Positions 7,443-14,224 of a stretch of 33,367 bases of DNA are shown here, piece by piece. A model generated the notes under the pieces. That model was not told where the DNA came from. It did no database searches and worked only from the letters and a program-made list of their open reading frames with translations. The number at the start of each line of letters is the position of its first letter. Within the stretch, counting starts at the first letter, position 1. Origin of the DNA: DATFPQ01 sp035264765 (GTDB lineage: Bacteria > Actinomycetota > Actinomycetes > Actinomycetales > Angustibacteraceae); assembly GCA_035264765.1 (NCBI GenBank), contig DATFPQ010000218.1:1-33367 (forward strand), read 5' to 3'. Position numbers and translations under genes: made by a program.

Positions 7443-7460
7443 GCGTGACGGGCATCACGC
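7443..7460. promoter_or_regulatory. CRP/GlxR-type binding site upstream of gap
   Basis: GCGTGA-CGGGCA-TCACGC is a perfect 6-bp palindrome with a 6-bp spacer. It fits the GTGA-N6-TCAC pattern of CRP-family regulators, including mycobacterial CRP and corynebacterial GlxR. Its centre is about 18 bp upstream of the candidate -10 at 7470, over the -35 region. The regulator itself is not in the window. Confidence 0.5.
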
Positions 7461-7469
7461 ACCGGGCGA

Positions 7470-7475
7470 TAGGGT
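7470..7475 (+). promoter_or_regulatory. Candidate -10 box for the gap-pgk-tpiA operon
   Basis: TAGGGT lies 10 bp after the CRP-type palindrome and would give a leader of about 85 nt before the gap GTG. No good -35 is present, which suits a regulator-dependent promoter. Confidence 0.4.
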
Positions 7476-7566
7476 CGAAGCGAGCCCGACGGCGTCCCCG
7501 ACGTCCGAACCCACCAGCGCGCCGGTGCTCCGGCCCGGTGCGCCCGCTCCAGGAGGCATCACACCA

Positions 7567-8571
<1,005 letters not shown>

Positions 8572-8579
8572 CCCGCGGC

Positions 8580-9770
8580 GTGCTGACTGTCGACGACCTG
8601 GGGGACCTGCGCGGCAAGCGCGTGCTGGTCCGCAGTGACCTCAACGTGCCGCTCGACGGCACCACCATCACCGACGACGGGCGGATCCGCGCGTCGGTGC
8701 CGACGATCCAGCGGCTGCGGGACGCCGGGGCGCGCGTGGTCGTCTGCGCGCACCTCGGCCGGCCGAAGGGCGCCCCGGAGGCGAGGTACTCCCTCGCCCC
8801 GGCGGCGGCCCGGCTGTCCGAGCTGCTCGGTGCCCCCGTCCCGCTCGCCGAGGACACCGTCGGCGAGGGGGCCCACCGGACGGTGGCCGGCCTCACCGAC
8901 GGCGACGTCGCGATGCTGGAGAACCTCCGCTTCAACCCGGGGGAGACCAGCAAGGACGACGCCGAGCGGGGCGCCTTCGCCAACCAGCTCGCCGAGCTCG
9001 CCGACGCCTACGTCAGCGACGGGTTCGGCGTCGTGCACCGCAAGCAGGCCAGCGTGTACGACGTCGCGAAGCGGCTGCCGCACGCGGCCGGCGGGTTGGT
9101 GCTCACCGAGGTCGAGGTGCTGCAGCGCCTGACTCGTGACCCCCAGCGGCCATACGTCGTGGTGCTCGGCGGGTCGAAGGTCTCGGACAAGCTCGGTGTC
9201 ATCGAGAACCTGCTCCGCACGGCCGACCGGCTGCTGATCGGCGGGGGGATGGTGTTCACCTTCCTGGCCGCGCAGGGCCACGAAGTGGGCTCGAGCCTGC
9301 TCGAGCGCGACCAGCTCGACACCGTCCGCGGCTACCTGGCGACCGCGGCCGACCGCGGCGTCGACGTCGTCCTGCCGACCGACGTCGTGGCCGCCACGGC
9401 CTTCTCGGCCGACGCCGACCACGAGGTCGTCCCGGTGGACTCCTTCCCCGCCGACCGGATCGGCCTGGACATCGGGCCGGAGTCGGCGCGGGCCTTCGCC
9501 GCGCGGCTCGCCGACGCCGCGACCGTCTTCTGGAACGGGCCGATGGGCGTCTTCGAGATGGAGCCGTACAGCTACGGCACCCGCGCCGTCGCCCAGGCCC
9601 TGCTGGACTCCAAGGCCTTCAGCGTCGTGGGGGGCGGGGACTCGGCCGCGGCGGTGCGCACCCTGGGCTTCGACGAGAAGGCCTTCGGGCACATCTCCAC
9701 CGGCGGTGGCGCGAGCCTGGAGTACCTCGAGGGCAAGACCCTGCCCGGCCTGACCGTGCTCGAGAGCTGA
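8580..9770 (+). CDS. pgk: Phosphoglycerate kinase
   Basis: Transfers phosphate from 1,3-bisphosphoglycerate to ADP, 396 aa, cytoplasmic. Seen: RVLVRSDLNVPLDG (substrate-binding Asp/Asn), VCAHLGRPKG, the ENLRFNPGE segment, VVLGGSKVSDKLGVI at the domain hinge, LIGGGMVFTFL, WNGPMGVFE and the C-terminal SVVGGGDSAAAV / ISTGGGASLEYLEGK. The GTG at 8580 gives the family length; it lies only 8 bp after the gap stop and has no good ribosome-binding site, so it is probably translated by coupling to gap. Confidence 0.97.
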   Translation: MLTVDDLGDLRGKRVLVRSDLNVPLDGTTITDDGRIRASVPTIQRLRDAGARVVVCAHLGRPKGAPEARYSLAPAAARLSELLGAPVPLAEDTVGEGAHRTVAGLTDGDVAMLENLRFNPGETSKDDAERGAFANQLAELADAYVSDGFGVVHRKQASVYDVAKRLPHAAGGLVLTEVEVLQRLTRDPQRPYVVVLGGSKVSDKLGVIENLLRTADRLLIGGGMVFTFLAAQGHEVGSSLLERDQLDTVRGYLATAADRGVDVVLPTDVVAATAFSADADHEVVPVDSFPADRIGLDIGPESARAFAARLADAATVFWNGPMGVFEMEPYSYGTRAVAQALLDSKAFSVVGGGDSAAAVRTLGFDEKAFGHISTGGGASLEYLEGKTLPGLTVLES

Positions 9771-9781
9771 GAGGACCGCCT

Positions 9782-10609
9782 GTGGCCGCCCGACGTACCC
9801 CGCCGACCGGACGTATCCCGCTGATGGCCGGCAACTGGAAGATGAACCTGGACCACCTGTCCGGGCTCAACCTGCTGCAGAAGCTCGACTGGACTCTTAA
9901 GGACGCCAAGCACGACTTCGCCGCGGTCGAGGTCGCGGTGCTGCCGCCGTTCACGGCGCTGCGCAGCGTGCAGACGCTCATCGAGGGCGACCGGCTGGAG
10001 ATCCGCTACGGCGCCCAGGACCTCTCCCCCCACGACTCCGGTGCCTACACCGGTGACGTCTCCGGCGCCATGCTGGCCCGGCTCGGCTGCCGGTACGTGC
10101 TCGTGGGGCACAGCGAGCGCCGCCAGTACCACGGCGAGGACGACGCCGTGGTCAACGCGAAGCTACTGGCTGCGTACCGGCACGGCCTGACGCCGATCCT
10201 GTGCATCGGCGAGGGGCTGGAGGTGCGGCAGGCGGGTGAGCACGTGGAGCACGTGCTCGCCCACCTGAACGGCGCACTCGACGGGGTCACCGCCGAGCAG
10301 GGCCAGACGCTTGTCGTCGCCTACGAGCCGGTCTGGGCGATCGGCACCGGTGAGGTGGCCACGCCCGAGGACGCGCGCGAGGTCTGCTCCGCGACCCGCG
10401 GCCGGCTCGCCGAGCGCTGGGGCCAGGACGTCGCGGACACCGTCCGGATCCTGTACGGCGGTTCGGTCAAGGCGTCCAACGTGGCGGCGATCATGGCGCA
10501 CGAGGACGTCGACGGGGCCCTTGTGGGCGGTGCCAGCCTGCAGCCGGACGAGTTCGCGAGCATCTGCCGCTACCGCAACCACCTGGTCCCCTCGGGCGAC
10601 GCGGGGTAG
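9782..10609 (+). CDS. tpiA: Triose-phosphate isomerase
   Basis: Interconverts dihydroxyacetone phosphate and glyceraldehyde 3-phosphate, 275 aa. Seen: NWKMN with catalytic Lys20, VLVGHSERR with His110, AYEPVWAIGTG with Glu182, and the phosphate-binding ILYGGSV and GALVGGASL loops. The N-terminus is about 12 residues longer than in most TIMs and basic. The GTG at 9782 follows AGAGGA with good spacing, 11 bp after pgk, so gap, pgk and tpiA form one operon. Confidence 0.97.
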   Translation: MAARRTPPTGRIPLMAGNWKMNLDHLSGLNLLQKLDWTLKDAKHDFAAVEVAVLPPFTALRSVQTLIEGDRLEIRYGAQDLSPHDSGAYTGDVSGAMLARLGCRYVLVGHSERRQYHGEDDAVVNAKLLAAYRHGLTPILCIGEGLEVRQAGEHVEHVLAHLNGALDGVTAEQGQTLVVAYEPVWAIGTGEVATPEDAREVCSATRGRLAERWGQDVADTVRILYGGSVKASNVAAIMAHEDVDGALVGGASLQPDEFASICRYRNHLVPSGDAG

Positions 10610-10617
10610 GGGTATGT

Positions 10618-10652
10618 CGTGACCGGGGGCGCACCGCGTACTCTGGGTCACG
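10618..10652. promoter_or_regulatory. Inverted repeat in the tpiA-secG gap
   Basis: CGTGACC (10618-10624) and GGTCACG (10646-10652) are perfect 7-bp arms 21 bp apart. TACTCT at 10639-10644, between the arms, could be a -10 for secG-rbpA. It may equally be a terminator for the glycolytic operon. Confidence 0.35.
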
Positions 10653-10719
10653 GTTCTGCACACCACACCGACCCCGAGCCACGCTCGACGACGCCCAGAC
10701 CCCTCCCGGACGGACTCTC

Positions 10720-10968
10720 GTGACCGCAGTACGCATCAGCCTGCAGGTGGTGCTCGTGACCACCAGCCTGTTCCAGACCTTGCTCATCCTGCTGCACAAG
10801 GGCAAGGGCGGTGGCCTGTCGGACATGTTCGGCGGCGGCGTCTCGTCGAGCCTTGGCGGCTCCTCCGTCGCAGAGAAGAACCTCGACCGTTTCACCATCG
10901 CCGTCGCGCTGGTGTGGACCGCCGCAATCGTCGGGCTCGGCCTGATCGAGCGCTTCACCACGAACTAG
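10720..10968 (+). CDS. secG: SecG preprotein translocase subunit
   Basis: A small inner-membrane subunit of the SecYEG channel, 82 aa. Seen: a first membrane segment (about 6-24, LQVVLVTTSLFQTLLILL), the cytoplasmic glycine-rich loop HKGKGGGLSDMFGGGVSSS typical of SecG, and a second segment (about 60-76, IAVALVWTAAIVGLGLI). The GTG at 10720 fits the family N-terminus. rbpA follows after 16 bp, so the two may be co-transcribed. secG after tpiA is a common bacterial arrangement. Confidence 0.95.
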   Translation: MTAVRISLQVVLVTTSLFQTLLILLHKGKGGGLSDMFGGGVSSSLGGSSVAEKNLDRFTIAVALVWTAAIVGLGLIERFTTN

Positions 10969-10984
10969 GACTGGGGACTTCGAC

Positions 10985-11335
10985 ATGGCAGGCGGCAACG
11001 CGATCAGGGGTAGCCGGGTCGGCGCCGGTCCGATGGGCGAAGCGGAGCGCGGCGACGCGGCTCCCCGCTTCGTCATCTCGTACTGGTGCGCCAACGGGCA
11101 CGAGACCCGCCCCAGCTTCGCCGAGGAGTCCGGCAGCACCGCACCCGAGACCTGGGACTGCCCGCGCTGCGGCTTCCCGGCCGGGCAGGACCAGGCCAAC
11201 CCGCCGGCACCGCCGCGGGTCGAGCCGTACAAGACGCACCTCGCCTACGTGAAGGAGCGCCGCAGCGACAGCGACGGCAAGGCGATCCTGGACGAGGCGC
11301 TCGAGCAGCTGCGCGGCCGCGGCCTGATCCGCTGA
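10985..11335 (+). CDS. rbpA: RbpA, RNA polymerase-binding protein
   Basis: An actinobacteria-specific protein that binds RNA polymerase and the principal sigma factor and stabilises the open promoter complex, 116 aa. Seen: the N-terminal AIRGSRVGAGPMGE tail, a zinc-ribbon-like core with Cys35, His39, Cys59 and Cys62 (YWCANGHE and WDCPRCGFPAG), the basic linker VEPYKTHLAYVKERRSDSDG and the C-terminal sigma-interacting helix ILDEALEQLRGRG. The ATG has GGGGA about 8 bp upstream. Two hairpins lie just after the stop, marking the end of the rightward transcript. Confidence 0.97.
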   Translation: MAGGNAIRGSRVGAGPMGEAERGDAAPRFVISYWCANGHETRPSFAEESGSTAPETWDCPRCGFPAGQDQANPPAPPRVEPYKTHLAYVKERRSDSDGKAILDEALEQLRGRGLIR

Positions 11336-11378
11336 CCGCTCGGCGGGCGTCCTCCCGGCGGCCCGCCTCGTCGTGGCG

Positions 11379-11404
11379 ACGGCGCACGCTACGGCGTGCG
11401 CCGT
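11379..11404 (+). terminator. Strong hairpin terminator after rbpA
   Basis: ACGGCGCACGC and GCGTGCGCCGT are perfect 11-bp arms around a TACG tetraloop. Pairing extends three more base pairs if one G-T is allowed. TTGCTGTTT follows on the plus strand, giving a modest T-rich stretch. The stem starts 43 bp after the rbpA stop. Confidence 0.7.
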
Positions 11405-11425
11405 TGCTGTTTCGTCCGGTTTCCG

Positions 11426-11478
11426 CGCCATCGTGGCAACGAGCATCGCTGTGACGACAGGCGTTGCCACGATCGCGC
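11426..11478. repeat. 53-bp palindromic element, copy 1
   Basis: ATCGTGGCAACG (11430-11441) and CGTTGCCACGAT (11462-11473) are perfect 12-bp arms with a 20-nt centre. The same element, equal in length, recurs at 25085-25137: the left 19 bp are identical, the right 17 bp differ at one base and the centre has drifted. Both copies lie between convergent genes. Confidence 0.8.
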
Positions 11479-11601
11479 CCATTCCGGCGCAGGGCAGAGT
11501 GCACACGCGCGGCGCCATTCCGGCGCAGACCGCACACACGCCGCCGTTCTGGCGCAGACCGCACACGCGCCGCCGTTCTGGCGCAGACGGCACGCGCGCA
11601 C
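11479..11601. repeat. 29-bp tandem repeat array
   Basis: Three direct units (11515-11543, 11544-11572, 11573-11601) share a CC(A/G)TTC start and a GGCGCAGAC core. A diverged 36-bp unit (11479-11514) precedes them. The units abut with no spacers. The last unit is drifting. Confidence 0.85.
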
Positions 11602-11637
11602 CGACGTCGCGCCAGGGGCGCCGAGCGTCTCCAGGGG

Positions 11638-12426
11638 TCAGGGGCTGGCGAGGCGGACGAGCGCGGGGGGCACCTGCGCCGCAGCGGCACGGTCGAGCAG
11701 CCACAGGGTCGCGCGCCGGCCGCTGACCGCAGCCGCCGGCGCCTGCACCGCACCGGCCCCGCGCAGCGCCAGGCCGACAGCGGCGGCCTTGTCCTCGCCG
11801 CCGACGACCAGCCAGACCTCCTGCGCCGAACAGATCACCGGCAGCGTCAGCGAGATGCGCAGCGGCGGCGGCTTCGGCGAACCGTGCACGCCGATGACGG
11901 TGCGCTCGGTCTCGTGAACGCCGGCCATCTCCGGGAACAGCGACGCCACGTGCGCGTCCGGCCCGACGCCGAGCATCAGCACGTCGATCGTCGGCACCCC
12001 CTCGCGGGCCCCCTCGCGCCGGGCGGCCTCGGCGAGCTCATCGGCGTACCGCGCCGCCGCCGCGTCGACGTCGTCCCCGTCCGGCCCGTCGCTGGCCGGC
12101 ATCGGATGGACCCGCTGCGGGTCCAGCGGCAACCGGTGCAGCAGCGCCTCCCGGGCCTGGGTCTCGTTGCGCTCCGGGTCGCCGGACGGCAGGAACCGCT
12201 CGTCGCCCCACCAGAGGTCCACGCGGGACCAGTCGACGGCGTCCCGCGCCGGGGACGCGGCCAGCGCGGCCAGGACGCCGGTCCCCACCGAGCCTCCGGT
12301 CAGCACGGCGGTCGCGGAGCCGCGCGAGGACTGCGCGTCCACCAGCCGGGTGACCAGGCGGGCGGCCGCGGCCTCGGCGAGCAGCTGCTTGTCGCGGTGG
12401 ACGACGACCCGCGGCGAGGTGCTCAC
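11638..12426 (-). CDS. pgl: 6-phosphogluconolactonase
   Basis: Hydrolyses 6-phosphogluconolactone in the oxidative pentose-phosphate pathway, 262 aa, cytoplasmic. Seen: the NagB/DevB-like fold with TGGSVGTGVLAAL, DLWWGDERFLPSGDPERNE, the conserved LMLGVGPDAHVASLFP and a DKAAAVGLAL helix. The GTG at 12426 is chosen because it begins the conserved sequence and GGGGACGG lies about 7 nt upstream; the frame runs open further upstream through an 18-bp repeat tract and into opcA, but that part is not pgl sequence. Last gene of the tkt-tal-pgi-zwf-opcA operon. Its start shares GTGA with the stop of a 70-codon frame between it and opcA. Confidence 0.95.
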   Translation of the reverse strand: MSTSPRVVVHRDKQLLAEAAAARLVTRLVDAQSSRGSATAVLTGGSVGTGVLAALAASPARDAVDWSRVDLWWGDERFLPSGDPERNETQAREALLHRLPLDPQRVHPMPASDGPDGDDVDAAAARYADELAEAARREGAREGVPTIDVLMLGVGPDAHVASLFPEMAGVHETERTVIGVHGSPKPPPLRISLTLPVICSAQEVWLVVGGEDKAAAVGLALRGAGAVQAPAAAVSGRRATLWLLDRAAAAQVPPALVRLASP

Positions 12427-12635
12427 AGCGCCGTCCCCGGCACGCACACCCGCGGACCGAACGAGCCCGTGCTCCCGAACGAGCCCGTGCTCCCGACCGA
12501 TCGCGTGCTCACGACCCAGCGCGTGCTCACGACCCAGCGCGTGCTCCCGACCCAGCGCGTGCTCCCGACCGAGCCCTTGGTCACCAACGACCCGCCCGAG
12601 AGCCAGCCCGCAGTCACCACCGAGCCACTGCTCAC
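12423..12635 (-). CDS. Candidate 70-residue hexapeptide-repeat protein between opcA and pgl
   Basis: Not a family I recognise. The GTG at 12635 overlaps the opcA stop as GTGA, and the TGA at 12425-12423 overlaps the pgl start as GTGA, so the frame exactly fills the gap and continues the overlap pattern of the operon. The product has a short N-terminal part (SGSVVTAGWLSGG), then six hexapeptides of the form (G/V)ST(R/G)(W/S)(V/F), then a tail with one Cys (PRVCVPGTAL). About 94% of codons end in G or C, more than in either other frame of the repeat on this strand. Against it: an 18-bp repeat without stops stays open in every frame, and no Shine-Dalgarno is visible, so it would rely on coupling to opcA. 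It may instead be an expanded spacer. Confidence 0.45.
   Translation of the reverse strand: MSSGSVVTAGWLSGGSLVTKGSVGSTRWVGSTRWVVSTRWVVSTRSVGSTGSFGSTGSFGPRVCVPGTAL
12469..12576. repeat. 18-bp tandem repeats between opcA and pgl
   Basis: Six units begin with GTGCTC on the plus strand at 12469, 12487, 12505, 12523, 12541 and 12559, an exact 18-bp period. The middle units are nearly identical (GTGCTCnCGACCCAGCGC) and a partial unit precedes them. The period is a multiple of three, so a hexapeptide repeats in every frame. Confidence 0.95.
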
Positions 12636-14224
12636 GAGACGTCGTCCGACCCGCTGACCCGCGCCGAGCCCTCCGGCCCCGCTCCGGACGCGCTCGCCGG
12701 CTCCTGGTCCGGTGTCGGCGCCTCGCTCGAGGCGGCGCCGGCGGAAGTGCGGCGCGTGCTGGTGCGCCGCCTGGTGCTGCTCGCGGCAGCCCGGCGCTCG
12801 GAGGACCCGGACCGGCCGGGCCCCGCGGCGGCCTTCTTGGCGGTGGACCGCTTCGATGCCGCCGATTTGGACCCCGCGGTCTTGGAGGCGGAGCCGCTCT
12901 TCGCGGTCGCCTTCGTCGCCGACTCACCCTCGGACGCCGCCCGGCGAGCGGTGCTCTTCTTGGCGGCGCCCTCCGTGGCCGCGGTCTTGGACGCGCTCTG
13001 CTTCACGGCGCCGTTCTTGGCCGCGGTCTTCTTGGCGGCGCTCTTCTTGGCGGCGCCGTTCGTCGCGCTGCCGTTCGTCGCGCTGCCGGCCTTGGCCGCC
13101 GTCCGCTTGGTCGTGTCCTTCTTCGCCGTGCCCTTCTTGGCGGCGCCGTCGGACGCCTCGGCCTCGCGGCGGTGCTCCGGGTCGGCCGCGGCGATGGCCT
13201 CGGTGACCCGCGTCTCGCGCTCCTCATGCTCGCGCGACCGACGCAAGGTCTCCTCCGGCGACGGGGCGACACCCTCCGCGGTCGCCTGCGCGAGGGTCAC
13301 CGTCCGTCCGGCCTCCAGCCGGGCCAGCCCCTTGGACAGCGTCGCCCAGTAGATTTCGTCGGGGTCCAGGCGCCGCAGCTCCTCGGCCAGGCACTCCGCG
13401 AGCGAGCGGCGGGGGAGCGAGATGCGCCGGTCCGGCTGACCCGGCTGGGTCAGGGTGGCGATGGTGCCGTCCGCCCTCACCAGGTCGATGGGGCCGCCGC
13501 GGCGTTCCAGCCGCACGCTGAACATGCCGCTGCCCGCAGGGCCACGGGCCCGGGTGACCGGGCAGCGCAGCCGCTCGGCCAGCCAGGCCGCCAGCAGGTC
13601 GGTGCTCGGGCTGTCCGAGCCGCCGCTGACCACGATGTGCTCGATCGGCTGGTACGGCGGCTGGTCCAGTGCCGCGGCGAGCAGGCCGCGCCACTTGGTC
13701 ACCCGGGTCCAGGCCAGGTCCGTGTCGCCGGCCGCGTACCCCTCCTGGCGGCGGTCCAGCTCCTTGCGCGGGTTGCGCCCCATGGCGGCGTCGGTGATCC
13801 GCCGCTGCGCCATCTGGCCGATCGAGTCCTCGCTGGGGACCCGCGGCGCCTCGGACGGCCACCAGACGACGAGAGGGGAGTCCGGCAGGAGCAACGGCCT
13901 CACGACGCTGTCACCGTGCACGGCCAGCTTGCCGTACAGGCGCAGCACGATGACCTCGCTCGCGCCGGCGTCCCCGCCGACGCGGATCTGGGCGTCCAGC
14001 CGGTCGACGCCGCGCCGGTTGCCCTGGACGATCACGATGACCCGGCAGGGGTGCTCGCGGCTGGCGCTGTTGGCCGCCTCGATCGCCTCCTCGGCGCCGA
14101 CCTCGTCCGTGACGATGACTAGCGTCAGGACCCGCCCGAGGGCGATGGCGCCACCGGTGTCCCGCAGGTCCACCAGCTTGCGCCCGACGGCGCCGGTGGT
14201 GGTGCTGGGAAGGTCGATGATCAC
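12632..14224 (-). CDS. opcA: OpcA, glucose-6-phosphate dehydrogenase assembly protein, with an H1-like basic tail
   Basis: OpcA binds and activates glucose-6-phosphate dehydrogenase (Zwf) in cyanobacteria and actinobacteria. 530 aa from the GTG at 14224, chosen because GGAGG lies 5 nt upstream and because VIIDLPSTTTGAVGRKLVDL matches the family start; the GTG also overlaps the zwf stop as GTGA. Seen: LGRVLTLVIVTDE, HPCRVIVIV, the conserved PLLLPDSPLVVWWPSEAP and MGRNPRKELDRR. The core ends near residue 359. The remaining 171 residues (minus strand, about 13147-12635) are low complexity: first Ala/Lys/Ser/Thr with AAKK, TAKK and SAAK units, then Arg/Ser, then an acidic end. Family members are normally about 300-370 aa, so the tail is an addition of unknown role. 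Confidence 0.95.
   Translation of the reverse strand: MIIDLPSTTTGAVGRKLVDLRDTGGAIALGRVLTLVIVTDEVGAEEAIEAANSASREHPCRVIVIVQGNRRGVDRLDAQIRVGGDAGASEVIVLRLYGKLAVHGDSVVRPLLLPDSPLVVWWPSEAPRVPSEDSIGQMAQRRITDAAMGRNPRKELDRRQEGYAAGDTDLAWTRVTKWRGLLAAALDQPPYQPIEHIVVSGGSDSPSTDLLAAWLAERLRCPVTRARGPAGSGMFSVRLERRGGPIDLVRADGTIATLTQPGQPDRRISLPRRSLAECLAEELRRLDPDEIYWATLSKGLARLEAGRTVTLAQATAEGVAPSPEETLRRSREHEERETRVTEAIAAADPEHRREAEASDGAAKKGTAKKDTTKRTAAKAGSATNGSATNGAAKKSAAKKTAAKNGAVKQSASKTAATEGAAKKSTARRAASEGESATKATAKSGSASKTAGSKSAASKRSTAKKAAAGPGRSGSSERRAAASSTRRRTSTRRTSAGAASSEAPTPDQEPASASGAGPEGSARVSGSDDVS

Larger units (their letters stand above)
11336..11637. other. Convergent intergenic region between rbpA and pgl, made of repeats
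   Basis: 302 bp with no credible gene. From left to right it holds a 7-bp stem (GGCGGGC 11342-11348 / GCCCGCC 11361-11367), a strong 11-bp hairpin (11379-11404), the first copy of a 53-bp palindromic element (11426-11478) and a 29-bp tandem repeat array (11479-11601). Frames that stay open here do so because of the repeats. Confidence 0.8.

Noticed and set aside
11479..11601. CRISPR array
   Set aside because: The 29-bp units abut directly with no spacers, and no cas genes are present.
12427..12927. A longer pgl protein with an LGREHA-repeat N-terminus
   Set aside because: The upstream part is opcA and repeat DNA read in another frame. The GTG at 12426 has a good ribosome-binding site and starts the conserved sequence.
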